DNA of 64,000 nucleotides from Gemmatimonadetes bacterium 13_1_40CM_69_22 (GTDB lineage Bacteria; Gemmatimonadota; Gemmatimonadetes; Gemmatimonadales; GWC2-71-9): NCBI GenBank assembly GCA_001917665.1, contig MNEL01000024.1, positions 1 to 64,000 of the forward strand, read 5' to 3'. Shown piece by piece: positions 31,920 to 40,503 of this stretch (position 1 is its first letter; each line of letters starts with the position of its first letter). The notes under the pieces were generated by a model. It saw only the letters and a program-made list of their open reading frames with translations, ran no database searches and was not told where the DNA came from. The position numbers and the translations under genes were made by a program.

Positions 31920-32947
31920 TGGCTCCGCGTGGCGAGATACAGGGCGACGGCCACCGCAGCCGCCGCGAGCACGGCCGCCGCGACGACGCGCCAGCGATTC
32001 TCGCGCGCGGGCACCGGCGGCCGGCTGCCCCGGTAGACGGGCACGGGCTCGGTGCTCGTCTCGGTGTCGATCAGCGGGTAGACCTGGTGGCCGACCTCCT
32101 CGCCGGCCGCCGCCGAGCGCAATCCGTCGCCGTCGAACCGCGCGATGACCACGGTGACGTTGTCCGGCCCGCCCCGCTCGTTGGCGAGCGCGATCAGCCG
32201 GTCGCACGCCGCCTGGAGATCCCGTTCCCGGGTCACGATCTCGGCGATCTCGTCTTTCTTGACCTGGCCCGAGAGACCGTCTGAGCAGAGCACAAGGATG
32301 TCGCCCTTGCGGACTTCCTGGTAGGTGAGGTCCACCTTCACCTTGGGATCCGGGCCGAGTGCCTGGAGGATGATGTTGCGTCGCTCGCTGCGCGCGGCTT
32401 CTTCTTCGGTGAGCTCACCCGCTTCCACGAGTCGCTGCATCAGCGACTGGTCCCGCGTGAGTTGCACGGCTTGCCCATCGCGGACCAAGTAGGCCCGGCT
32501 GTCGCCGACTTGCGTGAGGTAGACGTGGTCGTTCAGGATGCCGACGGCCGTGGTGGTGGTGCCCATCCCGCGGACTTCGGGGTGCGCCTTGGCGTACGAG
32601 TGGATGTGGCTGTTGGCGACCTCGACCGCTTCCTTCAGCCGGTAGGCGAACCGCTGCGGCGTGACGTCCTTCTCGTTCCCCCACATCCGGGTCATCTGTT
32701 CGTAGATGGTCTCGGTGGCCATTTCGCTGGCGAGCTCGCCCGCGGCGGCGCCGCCCATCCCGTCGGCGACGATGAACAGCGAACCGCGCTCGCCCACCTC
32801 GTGCTCGCGCACCGCCGGCTGGAGCGACGCCTCCCCACGCGTGAGGTCGGCGACGAGGAAGCGGTCCTCGTTGTGGTCGCGCGTCTTCCCCAAGTCGGTC
32901 TTGGCGAAGACCTGGATCTTGACGGGCTTGGGAGAGCGTCCGAACAT
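31916..32947 (-). CDS. PP2C-type Ser/Thr phosphatase, membrane anchored
   Basis: Metal-dependent phosphatase of 343 residues. PP2C motifs are RDHNEDRFLV, VADGMGGAAAGE, TQVGDSRAYLVRDG, LCSDGLSG and GGPDNVTVV, giving all the expected metal-binding Asp. A single C-terminal membrane helix (about 318-340) anchors it. It probably dephosphorylates targets of the kinase encoded just upstream; the kinase stop is two bases before this ATG. The ATG at 32947 is chosen because the upstream track sequence belongs to the kinase gene. Confidence 0.93.
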   Translation of the reverse strand: MFGRSPKPVKIQVFAKTDLGKTRDHNEDRFLVADLTRGEASLQPAVREHEVGERGSLFIVADGMGGAAAGELASEMATETIYEQMTRMWGNEKDVTPQRFAYRLKEAVEVANSHIHSYAKAHPEVRGMGTTTTAVGILNDHVYLTQVGDSRAYLVRDGQAVQLTRDQSLMQRLVEAGELTEEEAARSERRNIILQALGPDPKVKVDLTYQEVRKGDILVLCSDGLSGQVKKDEIAEIVTRERDLQAACDRLIALANERGGPDNVTVVIARFDGDGLRSAAAGEEVGHQVYPLIDTETSTEPVPVYRGSRPPVPARENRWRVVAAAVLAAAAVAVALYLATRSQ

Positions 32948-32949
32948 GG

Positions 32950-34524
32950 TCAGCCTTGGCACTGGGCAAGGACGTTGCGATACGACCGCGATGTTGGATC
33001 GAGCTGCACCGCGGTCCTTACCCAGTCGCATCCCTTCTCGCGCTCATTCGCCTGGAAATACGCATTGCCGACGACGAACGCGGCGAGCGCTTTGTCCGTG
33101 AGAGTGACGTCGGGCGCATTGTAGATGTGTCGCGCGGAGTCCAAGACCATCGCGGCGGTCCGAGGCTCCAGCCGCTTGAACAGGAGGTCGTCGAGCAGCT
33201 CGCGCGCGCGGGCGACGTCGATCGTAGGCTTTCGACGGATGACCCGCGGGATTCTGGCCGGGGTGCGTCGCGCGGGCTGCACCGGCTGGCGCGGGGTGGT
33301 GTCCACGGGGGAGGGCGCGGCGACCCGCGTCACGGTGTCCAGGGGCGCGGCGTTGTCGGCTCGGCGGCCGCCGCCGAACACCAGCATCGCGGCCCCGCCC
33401 CCAGCCAGGACGACAACGGCGCCCACGATGACTGGTACGAGGGAGCGCTTCTTTGGCAGAGACACCGGTGTCGGCGGGGGTCCCTGGAGCGCCGCCGCGG
33501 ACAGGGAGACAAGGAGCTTGGTGCGTTCGTCGGCGTCCCCCCGGGTCACCGGGAGGGGGATGCCGGAGCTGCCACGCGTCAGCCCTGTCACGCCCGCCAC
33601 GTCGGACGCGAACTTCGCGGCCGACCGGTACCGATCTACGGGGTTGCGGGTGAGCGCGGCATCGAGCGTCGCCTGCAGGCCGGGCGGGAAGCGCAGGTCG
33701 GGTCGCGCGGCCGCGAGTTTGAGCGGCTCGTCGGTGAGCCGCTGGATCATCGTCTCCTGCACGGTGCTCGCCGCGAAGGGCAGTTTCCCCGTCACCATCT
33801 TGAACAGCACGAGAGCGAGCGAGTAGATGTCGCTGCGGCCGTCCAGCGTGTCCCCCGACAGCTGCTCGGGGCTCATGAACTCGGGCGTGCCGATGACCAG
33901 CCCGGTCTTCGTCACCTTCTGGCTGTCGTCGCCCGCCACGGCCTTCGCGATGCCGAAATCCACGACCTTCACCACGTCCGAGCGGTCGCGCCCCCGGGCG
34001 AGCATGATGTTGTCGGGCTTCAGGTCGCGATGCACGATGCCGATGTCGTGCGCGGCCTGCAGCGCGTCCGCCACTTGGACGAAGATGTTCACCGCCCGGG
34101 CCACGGGGAGGGCGCCCTCCCGCTCGAGCACGTCGGTGAGCGGCTCTCCCTCGACGAACTCCATCGCGAGGTAGATCAGGCCCTCGACCGTCTCGCCGAA
34201 GTCGTAGATGGCACAGACGCTGGGGTGGCTGATGCGGCTCGCGTTGGCTGCTTCGCGATTGAAGCGCGCCACGGCGTCGGGGTCATAGACCATCGTGGGG
34301 TTCAGCACCTTGATGGCGCTCTTCCGCCCCATCTTCACGTGCTCGGCGAGATACACCTGTCCCATGCCCCCCTCGCCGAGCTTCTTGAGGACGTGGTAGC
34401 GGTCGGCCACGACCTGCCCGACGAGATCCTGCCCTGGCGACGACGACCGCAGCGTCTGCCCGTCGTTCGGACAGAACCGCACGTCGTCGGGGTATTCGGT
34501 CGAGCAGACGGGACAGGTCTTCAC
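32950..34524 (-). CDS. Ser/Thr protein kinase with N-terminal zinc ribbon
   Basis: A 524-residue PknB-like kinase. Two CxxC-type pairs (CPVCSTEYPDDVRFCPNDG) form a zinc ribbon at residues 4-22. The kinase domain runs from about 43 to 310 with GEGGMGQVY, the Lys in AIKVL, VHRDLKPDN, VDFGIAKA and GTPEFMSPEQ. A membrane helix (VPVIVGAVVVLAGGGAAMLVFGG, near 372-394) and a proline-rich linker follow, then a small TPR-like helical domain outside. GTG 34524 overlaps the FHA gene stop by four bases. Confidence 0.93.
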   Translation of the reverse strand: MKTCPVCSTEYPDDVRFCPNDGQTLRSSSPGQDLVGQVVADRYHVLKKLGEGGMGQVYLAEHVKMGRKSAIKVLNPTMVYDPDAVARFNREAANASRISHPSVCAIYDFGETVEGLIYLAMEFVEGEPLTDVLEREGALPVARAVNIFVQVADALQAAHDIGIVHRDLKPDNIMLARGRDRSDVVKVVDFGIAKAVAGDDSQKVTKTGLVIGTPEFMSPEQLSGDTLDGRSDIYSLALVLFKMVTGKLPFAASTVQETMIQRLTDEPLKLAAARPDLRFPPGLQATLDAALTRNPVDRYRSAAKFASDVAGVTGLTRGSSGIPLPVTRGDADERTKLLVSLSAAALQGPPPTPVSLPKKRSLVPVIVGAVVVLAGGGAAMLVFGGGRRADNAAPLDTVTRVAAPSPVDTTPRQPVQPARRTPARIPRVIRRKPTIDVARARELLDDLLFKRLEPRTAAMVLDSARHIYNAPDVTLTDKALAAFVVGNAYFQANEREKGCDWVRTAVQLDPTSRSYRNVLAQCQG

Positions 34525-35561
34525 GTCGGAAGCTCGATGCGTAGCAGCTTGTCGCCGACCAGGACGCGCGAGTTGTGGCGCAGCGGGATATCGCCCCGGG
34601 CGGCGAGCGCAACGCCGTTGCGACTGTTGGCGTCTACCACGACGAAGTCGGCATCTTCCGAGCGGATCGTCGCGTGGCGCGCGCTCATCGAAGGATCGTA
34701 AGGGAAGATCCAGTCGCCCTGTTCGCGGCCGATGGCCACGTCCCGCCCGGGGGAGAGCTGAATCACGTCGCGCGCGCTGCTGTCGGAGCGCAGCTGGGTC
34801 AGGCTCGCGATGTCCGCGCTCGGAATCAGGCTCCCCATGCGGCGCGTCGCGTCGGCATCCGGCGGGTGCGGTCCCGGATACCCGAGTCGTCGGAACCGGA
34901 TCACCTGTGAGCCGATCAGCAGCAGGTCGCCGTCGGCGAGGCGATGCGCCGATTCGAGGAACACCCACGTGCCGTTGCGGCTGCCCAAGTCGCGGACCAC
35001 GAGCGCGTCCTGCTCCCAGGAGATCTTCGCGTGCAGCGGCGAGAGGAACACGTCATCGGGGAAGCGGATATCACCGTCCTGGCGGCCGATCGTGGTGTCG
35101 GGGCTGCGGCGCTCGAAGCGCTGGACGGCGGCGCCGCTGTCATCGAGCAGCACGAGCACGATCGTCGCTCCGGGCCGCGGCTCCCCTCCCGCTGCCGGCG
35201 AGCGCCGCGCGGGCGCCGGCCCGACGAGCGGTGCCCCACACGTGGGGCAGAACTTCGTCCCGGCGGCGACCGGCGACCCGCAGCGCGCGCAGCTCGGGCC
35301 CGACCCCGGAGCGGTGAGGCGGCGTCCGCAGTGGGGACAGAAAGGCAGCAGGCCGCTCGCGCGGCCCCCGCAGAAGTGACACGTGAGGGCCTCAGGGCGC
35401 GTCGGGGCGACAACCGGCGGGGCCACGACCCGCGTCCCGGGTACCCCCGAACCCGCCGCCGCGGCCTTCACGCCCGTGGACGTACGCATAGGCTTGCCGC
35501 AGTCTATGCAGAACTGCGCGCCGGCGTCGTTTTCGCGGCCGCAGTAGGCACAGACGGTCAC
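34521..35561 (-). CDS. triple zinc-ribbon, double FHA protein
   Basis: A 346-residue cytoplasmic adaptor-like protein. Three short zinc ribbons occur in the first 120 residues (CAYCGRENDAGAQFCIDCG, CHFCGG...CPHCG and CARCG...CPTCG). Two FHA domains follow, at about 160-240 (TIGRQ, SPLHAKI, GSRNGTWV) and 265-345 (AIGREQ, SARHATI, NSRNGVAL). It heads the signalling operon with kinase, PP2C and FHA-protease. GTG 35561 is chosen because the first ribbon follows directly; ATG 35615 is an alternative 18 codons upstream. Confidence 0.88.
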   Translation of the reverse strand: MTVCAYCGRENDAGAQFCIDCGKPMRTSTGVKAAAAGSGVPGTRVVAPPVVAPTRPEALTCHFCGGRASGLLPFCPHCGRRLTAPGSGPSCARCGSPVAAGTKFCPTCGAPLVGPAPARRSPAAGGEPRPGATIVLVLLDDSGAAVQRFERRSPDTTIGRQDGDIRFPDDVFLSPLHAKISWEQDALVVRDLGSRNGTWVFLESAHRLADGDLLLIGSQVIRFRRLGYPGPHPPDADATRRMGSLIPSADIASLTQLRSDSSARDVIQLSPGRDVAIGREQGDWIFPYDPSMSARHATIRSEDADFVVVDANSRNGVALAARGDIPLRHNSRVLVGDKLLRIELPT

Positions 35562-35616
35562 TGGTGGAGCTGCTCCACATGGCGCAAAAGCACGGCCTGC
35601 CAATCTATTGGGCAAA

Positions 35617-35646
35617 TTGACGCGTCGAAAGGGTCAATGCTAGCTT
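35617..35646 (+). promoter_or_regulatory. predicted amidase promoter (leaderless type)
   Basis: TTGACG (35617-35622), an 18-base spacer and TAGCTT (35641-35646) end 7 bases before GTG 35654. The hexamers equal those of the purA promoter. A TTGACC in the opposite orientation (35637-35632) may be the -35 of the divergent FHA gene, although its -10 is not clear. Confidence 0.55.
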
Positions 35647-35653
35647 GCGCGCC

Positions 35654-37531
35654 GTGCGATGGCTCGGTGGAGCACTGGTGCTGTGCATCGCCGGGTGCGC
35701 GAGCGCGCGCCCCGGCGTCGCGCCCGCACGCCCGGGCGCCACGCCGGCGCCCGCGAGGGAATCGCTGCACGTCAGCGTCGTGTACCCCGGCCCGACGGAC
35801 ATCATCCAAACGCACGACTCGGCATTCCTGTTCGGCGCGGTGCGTGGCGGCGCGGGACCGGCGAGCCTGACCGTCGACGGGACGCCGGTGCCCGTCCTCG
35901 CGACCGGCGCGTGGCTCGCCTGGGTGCCACTCCCCGACGACACGATCGCCGCCTTCCGACTCGTGGCCCGCGCCCGAGGCGATTCTGCAATGCAGGATGT
36001 GATCGCGCGGATCGCGCCCCGCTACCGCCCGCCGGCCGGCCGCGCCGCGTGGATCGATACGACGAGCTTCGCACCCTCGGGCACGCTCGCGCTGCCGCTG
36101 AGCGAGGGGATCCGGGTCGCCGTGCGCGCGGCGCCCGGCGCCGCGGTGCAGCTGCGGCTGCCGTGGGGCGCTACCATCCCGTTCGTTGCCGACACCCTTC
36201 CCGCGGACCCCGCGTGGGGTGTGCGGGCGTTCGCCACGACCACGGCGGCGTACCGCCTCCCCCCCGCGGCCGACCGCTACGTCGCGTGGCTCCCGGCCGC
36301 GGCGTTGTGCCGGGACGGCAAGAGCGCCTGTGCGACCCTGGACGTGGCGGTGGGACGAGACAGCGCGACCGCTCGCTGGCCGCTCACGGTCGGCCTCGTG
36401 GACATGACGTTTCCCACCGTCATCGCGCTCAACGACGACACGCTGCACACCGGCACGACGGACAGCATGACGCCAGGGAAGGCGGTGCCGGCGGGGACGT
36501 ACAACTGGTTCTTCCCCACCGGGACCACGGCCGTGCTTTCGGGGCGCTGGAACGACCAGGTGCGCCTCCAGCTCTCGAAGAGCTCGGCCGTATGGGTGAA
36601 CGCGGCCGACGTGATACCGCTTCCGGCGGGCACCCCGCCGCCGGGGGGCGTGGTCGGCTCGGTGCGGCTCCAGCCCGGCCCGGCGTCGGTGACCCTGCGC
36701 GTGCCACTCCCCGGGAAGGTGCCGTTCCAGGTCACAGAGCAGGAGCGGAGCCTGACGCTCCGGCTCTATGGCGTGGCGTCGGACATCAACTGGATGCAGT
36801 ACGGCGGAACCGATCCGCTCGTCACCCGTATGAGCTATGCCCAGCCCGCGGCGGACGAGGTGACGATCACCGTCGAGTTGGCGCGTCGCGTCTGGGGGTA
36901 CCGGACGCGGTTCGACGGGCGGGACCTGCTGCTCGAGGTACGGCGTCCGCCGGAGATCGATCGGGACCGACCCCTCACGGGGCGCCTGATCGTGCTCGAC
37001 CCAGGCCATCCTCCGGTCGGAGCCAAGGGTCCGACCGGTCTGTGGGAGCCGGTGGCGACCCTCGCGGTCGCGTACAACGCAAAGGCGCTGCTCGAGCGGG
37101 CAGGCGCGACCGTGCTGCTCACGCGTACCGACTCGACGCCCGTCGAGCTGTTCCCGCGTACCCACTTCGCGGAGGTGCACGATGCGGACGTGCTCGTCTC
37201 GATTCACGCCAACGCGCTCCCGGATGGCGTGAATCCGTTCGTGAATAACGGCACGAGCGTCTACTACTTCCATCCTCGCAGCGCCCCGCTGGCGCGCGCG
37301 CTCGAGCGCGCCCTGGTCGCTGAGCTCGGGCTGCGGGACCTCGGCATGGGCCGGGGCGACTATGCGCTCGTGCGTCCGACGTGGATGCCCGCGGCGCTCA
37401 CCGAGGGCCTCTTCATCATGGTCCCCGAGCAGGAAGCGATGTTGCTGAGCGAGGAGGGACGAGCGCGCTATGCGCGGGGGCTGGTTCGCGGGATCGAGAA
37501 CTTCCTGCGGGAACGGGCGCGAGAGCCGTGA
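35654..37531 (+). CDS. N-acetylmuramoyl-L-alanine amidase (Amidase_3), lipoprotein
   Basis: A 625-residue cell-wall hydrolase. The N-terminus is a lipoprotein signal with lipobox CIAGC. A long middle region is beta-rich and AMIN-like (about 150-430). The C-terminal Amidase_3 domain (about 440-620) has the zinc ligand His in LDPGHPP, an acidic ligand in WEPVATL, His in SIHANALPDG and the catalytic Glu in LTEGLFIM. GTG 35654 fits the promoter and signal; TTG 35645 is the track start. It overlaps the next gene by GTGA. Confidence 0.88.
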   Translation: MRWLGGALVLCIAGCASARPGVAPARPGATPAPARESLHVSVVYPGPTDIIQTHDSAFLFGAVRGGAGPASLTVDGTPVPVLATGAWLAWVPLPDDTIAAFRLVARARGDSAMQDVIARIAPRYRPPAGRAAWIDTTSFAPSGTLALPLSEGIRVAVRAAPGAAVQLRLPWGATIPFVADTLPADPAWGVRAFATTTAAYRLPPAADRYVAWLPAAALCRDGKSACATLDVAVGRDSATARWPLTVGLVDMTFPTVIALNDDTLHTGTTDSMTPGKAVPAGTYNWFFPTGTTAVLSGRWNDQVRLQLSKSSAVWVNAADVIPLPAGTPPPGGVVGSVRLQPGPASVTLRVPLPGKVPFQVTEQERSLTLRLYGVASDINWMQYGGTDPLVTRMSYAQPAADEVTITVELARRVWGYRTRFDGRDLLLEVRRPPEIDRDRPLTGRLIVLDPGHPPVGAKGPTGLWEPVATLAVAYNAKALLERAGATVLLTRTDSTPVELFPRTHFAEVHDADVLVSIHANALPDGVNPFVNNGTSVYYFHPRSAPLARALERALVAELGLRDLGMGRGDYALVRPTWMPAALTEGLFIMVPEQEAMLLSEEGRARYARGLVRGIENFLRERAREP

Positions 37532-40395
37532 GAATGCGGAATGTGGAATGCGGAATGCGGAATGTAAGTGGGAGGTCGAGCCCGCGCCTCGAACCTTCCC
37601 TGAAATTCCGCATTCGGCATTCCGCATTCCGCATTCTTCTCTTGACCATGCTCGCTGCCCGCGCCGAGGCTCAGGATCCCTCGGGCCCCTGGCGCACCCT
37701 CCACGCGCCGCATTTCCGCGTCCACTTCCGCCCGGCTTACCGAGACGTAGCTGACGTCGCCGCGCGGGAGGCCGAACGTGCGTACCGGCTGCTCGCGTCG
37801 GAGCTTCACCCGCCGCGCCAAGTGGTCGACCTGACCCTCGTGGACGACATCGACGCGGCGAACGGCGCGACGCTCGTCTTCCCGTCCGACCGCATCTATC
37901 TCTTCCTCCCGCCCCCGGCCACGGAGCCCGGGTTGCAGCACTACGACAGCTGGCTCCGGCTCGTCACGACGCACGAGCTCACCCACGTCTTTCACCTCGA
38001 CCGGGTGCGGGGCTTCTGGCGCGGTTTGCAGGCGGTCTTCGGCCGAGTCCCCGGTCTGTTTCCCAACGACTACCAGCCCAGCTGGGTGACGGAAGGCCTG
38101 GCGGTCTACTACGAGTCGAAGTTCACCAACGGCGGGCGGGTGACGGGAAGCTTGCACACGCAGCTGCTCGCGGCCGATCGCGCCGCGGGCGCGTCGCGTT
38201 CGCCATGGAACGCCGTGTTCTTCACCCGGTGGGCGAACGGACTCGTGCCGTACGCGTACGGCAGCCGCTTCTTCCATTACCTCGCGGGCCAAACGGGAGA
38301 TTCCGTCGTGCCGCGGTTCGTGGAGGCGACGTCTGCCCAGCTGATCCCGTATCGGGTGGGGCGGCAGCTCGCGCGCGTCGCTCCCGGTCGCTCGCTGCAG
38401 GCGGAATGGCCCCGGGCGACTCGACCTCCGTCCCAGGCGGGGGCGACCGCCACCGCCGCCCGCGTCATCGACCGCGCACTCCGCACCGAGCCGGTGCCAC
38501 AAGCGTCACCCGACGGCCGGTACGTCGCGTACCTGCGCGACGACGGTAAGGGGCCGAGCGAACTGCGGGTGCTCGACGCGCCGGGGTTCCACGTCCTGCG
38601 CTCGCACCGCGTGAACGCCGAGGTCAGCTACGACTGGCTCGGCGACACGCTCGTCGTGGCGCAGCTCGACTGGACATCCCGCTGGCGGGCGCGCAGCGAC
38701 CTGTACCGCTGGCTCCCCGGCGGGCAGTGGCGCCGCGTGACGCACGGGGCGAGGCTCGTCTCGCCCCGCGCCGGTGGGGGCCGCTTGTCCGTGATCGCGC
38801 TCCTCCCGGCCGGCAATCGCCCGGCGCTGCCCGTTCCGCCCGGGCCCGCCGGTGGGAACGTGACGTGGGGCGAGGTCGTGCCCTCTCCCGACGGGCACTG
38901 GGTGGCGGGCACGCGGAACGCGAACGGGCACTGGGCGCTGCTGCGCTGGCCGGCCGATTCACCCGAGGCCGGCACGGCGTTGCGGGAGTCGGCCGGCGTG
39001 ATCACCGACCCGACATGGACGCCTGGAGGCGACCTGTTGTTCGTCACCGACCCGACCGGATTCCCGCAAGTGTACCGCTGGCGCGACGCGACCGGCGCCG
39101 AGCCCCTCACGGCAGAGCCGCTGGGCGCCCGGGCGCCCACGGCGCTCGCCGACGGGACGCTGCTGTACGCCACGCTCGCGGCCGGCGGCTGGGAGCTACG
39201 GCGCGCGCCGGGCGGAGCGGCCGGGCCACCTCTGGCGGCTGACCGGCCCGTCGCGTTCGACTCCGCGCCGGCGGTTGCAACGCGTGAGACGGGCTACGCG
39301 GCATGGCCCTCGCTCCGGCCGCATTTCTGGGTGCCCCTGTTCCTCGACGCCGGGCCGAGCGGGCGGTTCTGGGGCGCCGCTACCGCCGGCACCGATGTCG
39401 TCGGCCGGTTCACCTACCTCGCCACCGGCCTCGTCGCGCCGCAGCCGTTCCGCGCGCTCGGGTCGTTCGCGGCCGTATGGAGCGGCCTGGGAAACCCGAC
39501 GCTCGACGCCTCGGCGTCGAGCACCTGGGACGATGTGCTCGCCGCAGTCACCCTTTCTGAGCGGACGCGGGAGGCCGCCCTCGGCATGTCGCTCGTCGCG
39601 CGGCGGTGGCGCACCGTCGCGAGCGTGCGTCTGGCCGCGGAGTTCAAGGACACGCGCTTCGTCACGATCCCCGACACGTCGCTCAGCGACGTCTGCCCGG
39701 GGTGCGCCGGTCACGATCTGGTGGGGGGGTCGGTGACGCTCGCGCTGACGCACGTCGTGTCCGCACCGCTCGCCGTATCGCGGCAGGACGGGTTCAGCTG
39801 GTCGGCGCTGTATCGGCGGCGCGCGGAGCAGGGGGGCGCCCGGTGGTCGAGCGAAGCCCGCTCGCGGCTCGGCCTGTATGCTCATGTCCCGGGCGTCGGG
39901 GGGTTCGCGCACCATGTGCTGGCCGTCCGTCTCGCCGCCGGGGCCACCGGCGGGCCGCTGGGCGAGCTGTTCAAGGCGGGCGGTGTGTCGTCGGGCGCCC
40001 TGGGTCTCACGTTCGGCCAGGCGCTCGGCGCGACGCGCGATTTTCCGGTGCGGGGCTATCGCGGCGGCGAGCTGCGGGGGCGGCGCGCCGCGACCGCGAC
40101 CGTGGAGTACCGCCTGCCGCTCGCGCTCGTCGGCGCGCCGCTCGGCCACCTCCCGTTCGGCGCCGACAAGCTGTGGCTCAACATATTCGGCGACGCCGGG
40201 GATGCCTGGGACCCGGGCGCGGCGCCGCGGCTCACGCGGCTTCGCTCGGCCGGCGCCGAGCTCGCCGGCGACCTGACGTTGAACTACGACTTCCTGGTGC
40301 AGCTCCGGCTCGGCGTCGCCGCACCGCTCGCCGATCCTCCCTCCGGGGCGGCGCGGCGCCCGCAGCTGTACATCGCGTTTGCATCGGATTTCTGA
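37528..40395 (+). CDS. exported HExxH metallopeptidase with propeller and predicted outer-membrane barrel
   Basis: About 955 residues. After a signal region (FRILLLTMLAARAEAQ) comes a peptidase domain with HELTHVFH and the downstream Glu in WVTEGLAVYYE (gluzincin-like, about 150-200). A TolB/WD40-type propeller follows (QASPDGRYVAYL, VPSPDGHWVAGT). The C-terminal part (about 600-955) has alternating strands and ends LYIAFASDF with a terminal Phe, as in outer-membrane barrels. The start is GTG 37528, overlapping the amidase stop. The first 40 codons are made of the hairpin repeat 37532-37638. Substrate unknown. Confidence 0.8.
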   Translation: MRMRNVECGMRNVSGRSSPRLEPSLKFRIRHSAFRILLLTMLAARAEAQDPSGPWRTLHAPHFRVHFRPAYRDVADVAAREAERAYRLLASELHPPRQVVDLTLVDDIDAANGATLVFPSDRIYLFLPPPATEPGLQHYDSWLRLVTTHELTHVFHLDRVRGFWRGLQAVFGRVPGLFPNDYQPSWVTEGLAVYYESKFTNGGRVTGSLHTQLLAADRAAGASRSPWNAVFFTRWANGLVPYAYGSRFFHYLAGQTGDSVVPRFVEATSAQLIPYRVGRQLARVAPGRSLQAEWPRATRPPSQAGATATAARVIDRALRTEPVPQASPDGRYVAYLRDDGKGPSELRVLDAPGFHVLRSHRVNAEVSYDWLGDTLVVAQLDWTSRWRARSDLYRWLPGGQWRRVTHGARLVSPRAGGGRLSVIALLPAGNRPALPVPPGPAGGNVTWGEVVPSPDGHWVAGTRNANGHWALLRWPADSPEAGTALRESAGVITDPTWTPGGDLLFVTDPTGFPQVYRWRDATGAEPLTAEPLGARAPTALADGTLLYATLAAGGWELRRAPGGAAGPPLAADRPVAFDSAPAVATRETGYAAWPSLRPHFWVPLFLDAGPSGRFWGAATAGTDVVGRFTYLATGLVAPQPFRALGSFAAVWSGLGNPTLDASASSTWDDVLAAVTLSERTREAALGMSLVARRWRTVASVRLAAEFKDTRFVTIPDTSLSDVCPGCAGHDLVGGSVTLALTHVVSAPLAVSRQDGFSWSALYRRRAEQGGARWSSEARSRLGLYAHVPGVGGFAHHVLAVRLAAGATGGPLGELFKAGGVSSGALGLTFGQALGATRDFPVRGYRGGELRGRRAATATVEYRLPLALVGAPLGHLPFGADKLWLNIFGDAGDAWDPGAAPRLTRLRSAGAELAGDLTLNYDFLVQLRLGVAAPLADPPSGAARRPQLYIAFASDF
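37532..37638. repeat. long hairpin of 7-bp units, coding
   Basis: The left arm is five tandem variants of GAATGCG; the right arm is the inverted array of TTCCGCA. Between them GGGAGGTCGAG pairs with CTCGAACCTTCCC. The whole element folds into one long hairpin. It is translated as the N-terminal extension of the metallopeptidase (FRIRHSAFRI), a peptide typical of this type of dispersed repeat. Confidence 0.85.
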
Positions 40396-40401
40396 AGTGG
40401 C

Positions 40402-40445
40402 GTGCTTCAGCACCGTGTCGTGCCGAGCCCAGGCTTTAGCCTGGG
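40402..40445. repeat. family B two-hairpin repeat, copy 3
   Basis: GTGCTTCAGCAC, then CGTGTCGTGCCGAG, then CCCAGGC-TTTA-GCCTGGG. It stands alone without family A, between the metallopeptidase stop and the next promoter. Confidence 0.85.
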
Positions 40446-40468
40446 AACGGCGCTGGGAATAGCCCTCC

Positions 40469-40497
40469 TGAACGTGGTCCCAGCTGCGGGATATAAT
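40469..40497 (+). promoter_or_regulatory. predicted GWxTD gene promoter (leaderless type)
   Basis: A consensus -10 TATAAT (40492-40497) ends 6 bases before the ATG at 40504. A weak -35, TGAACG, lies 17 bases upstream of it. No Shine-Dalgarno is present, so translation is probably leaderless. Confidence 0.6.
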
Positions 40498-40503
40498 TGA
40501 CCT

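Noticed and set aside
30477-35561. Type VI secretion regulatory cluster
   Set aside because: Kinase, PP2C and FHA proteins are present, but no Tss structural gene occurs in the window.
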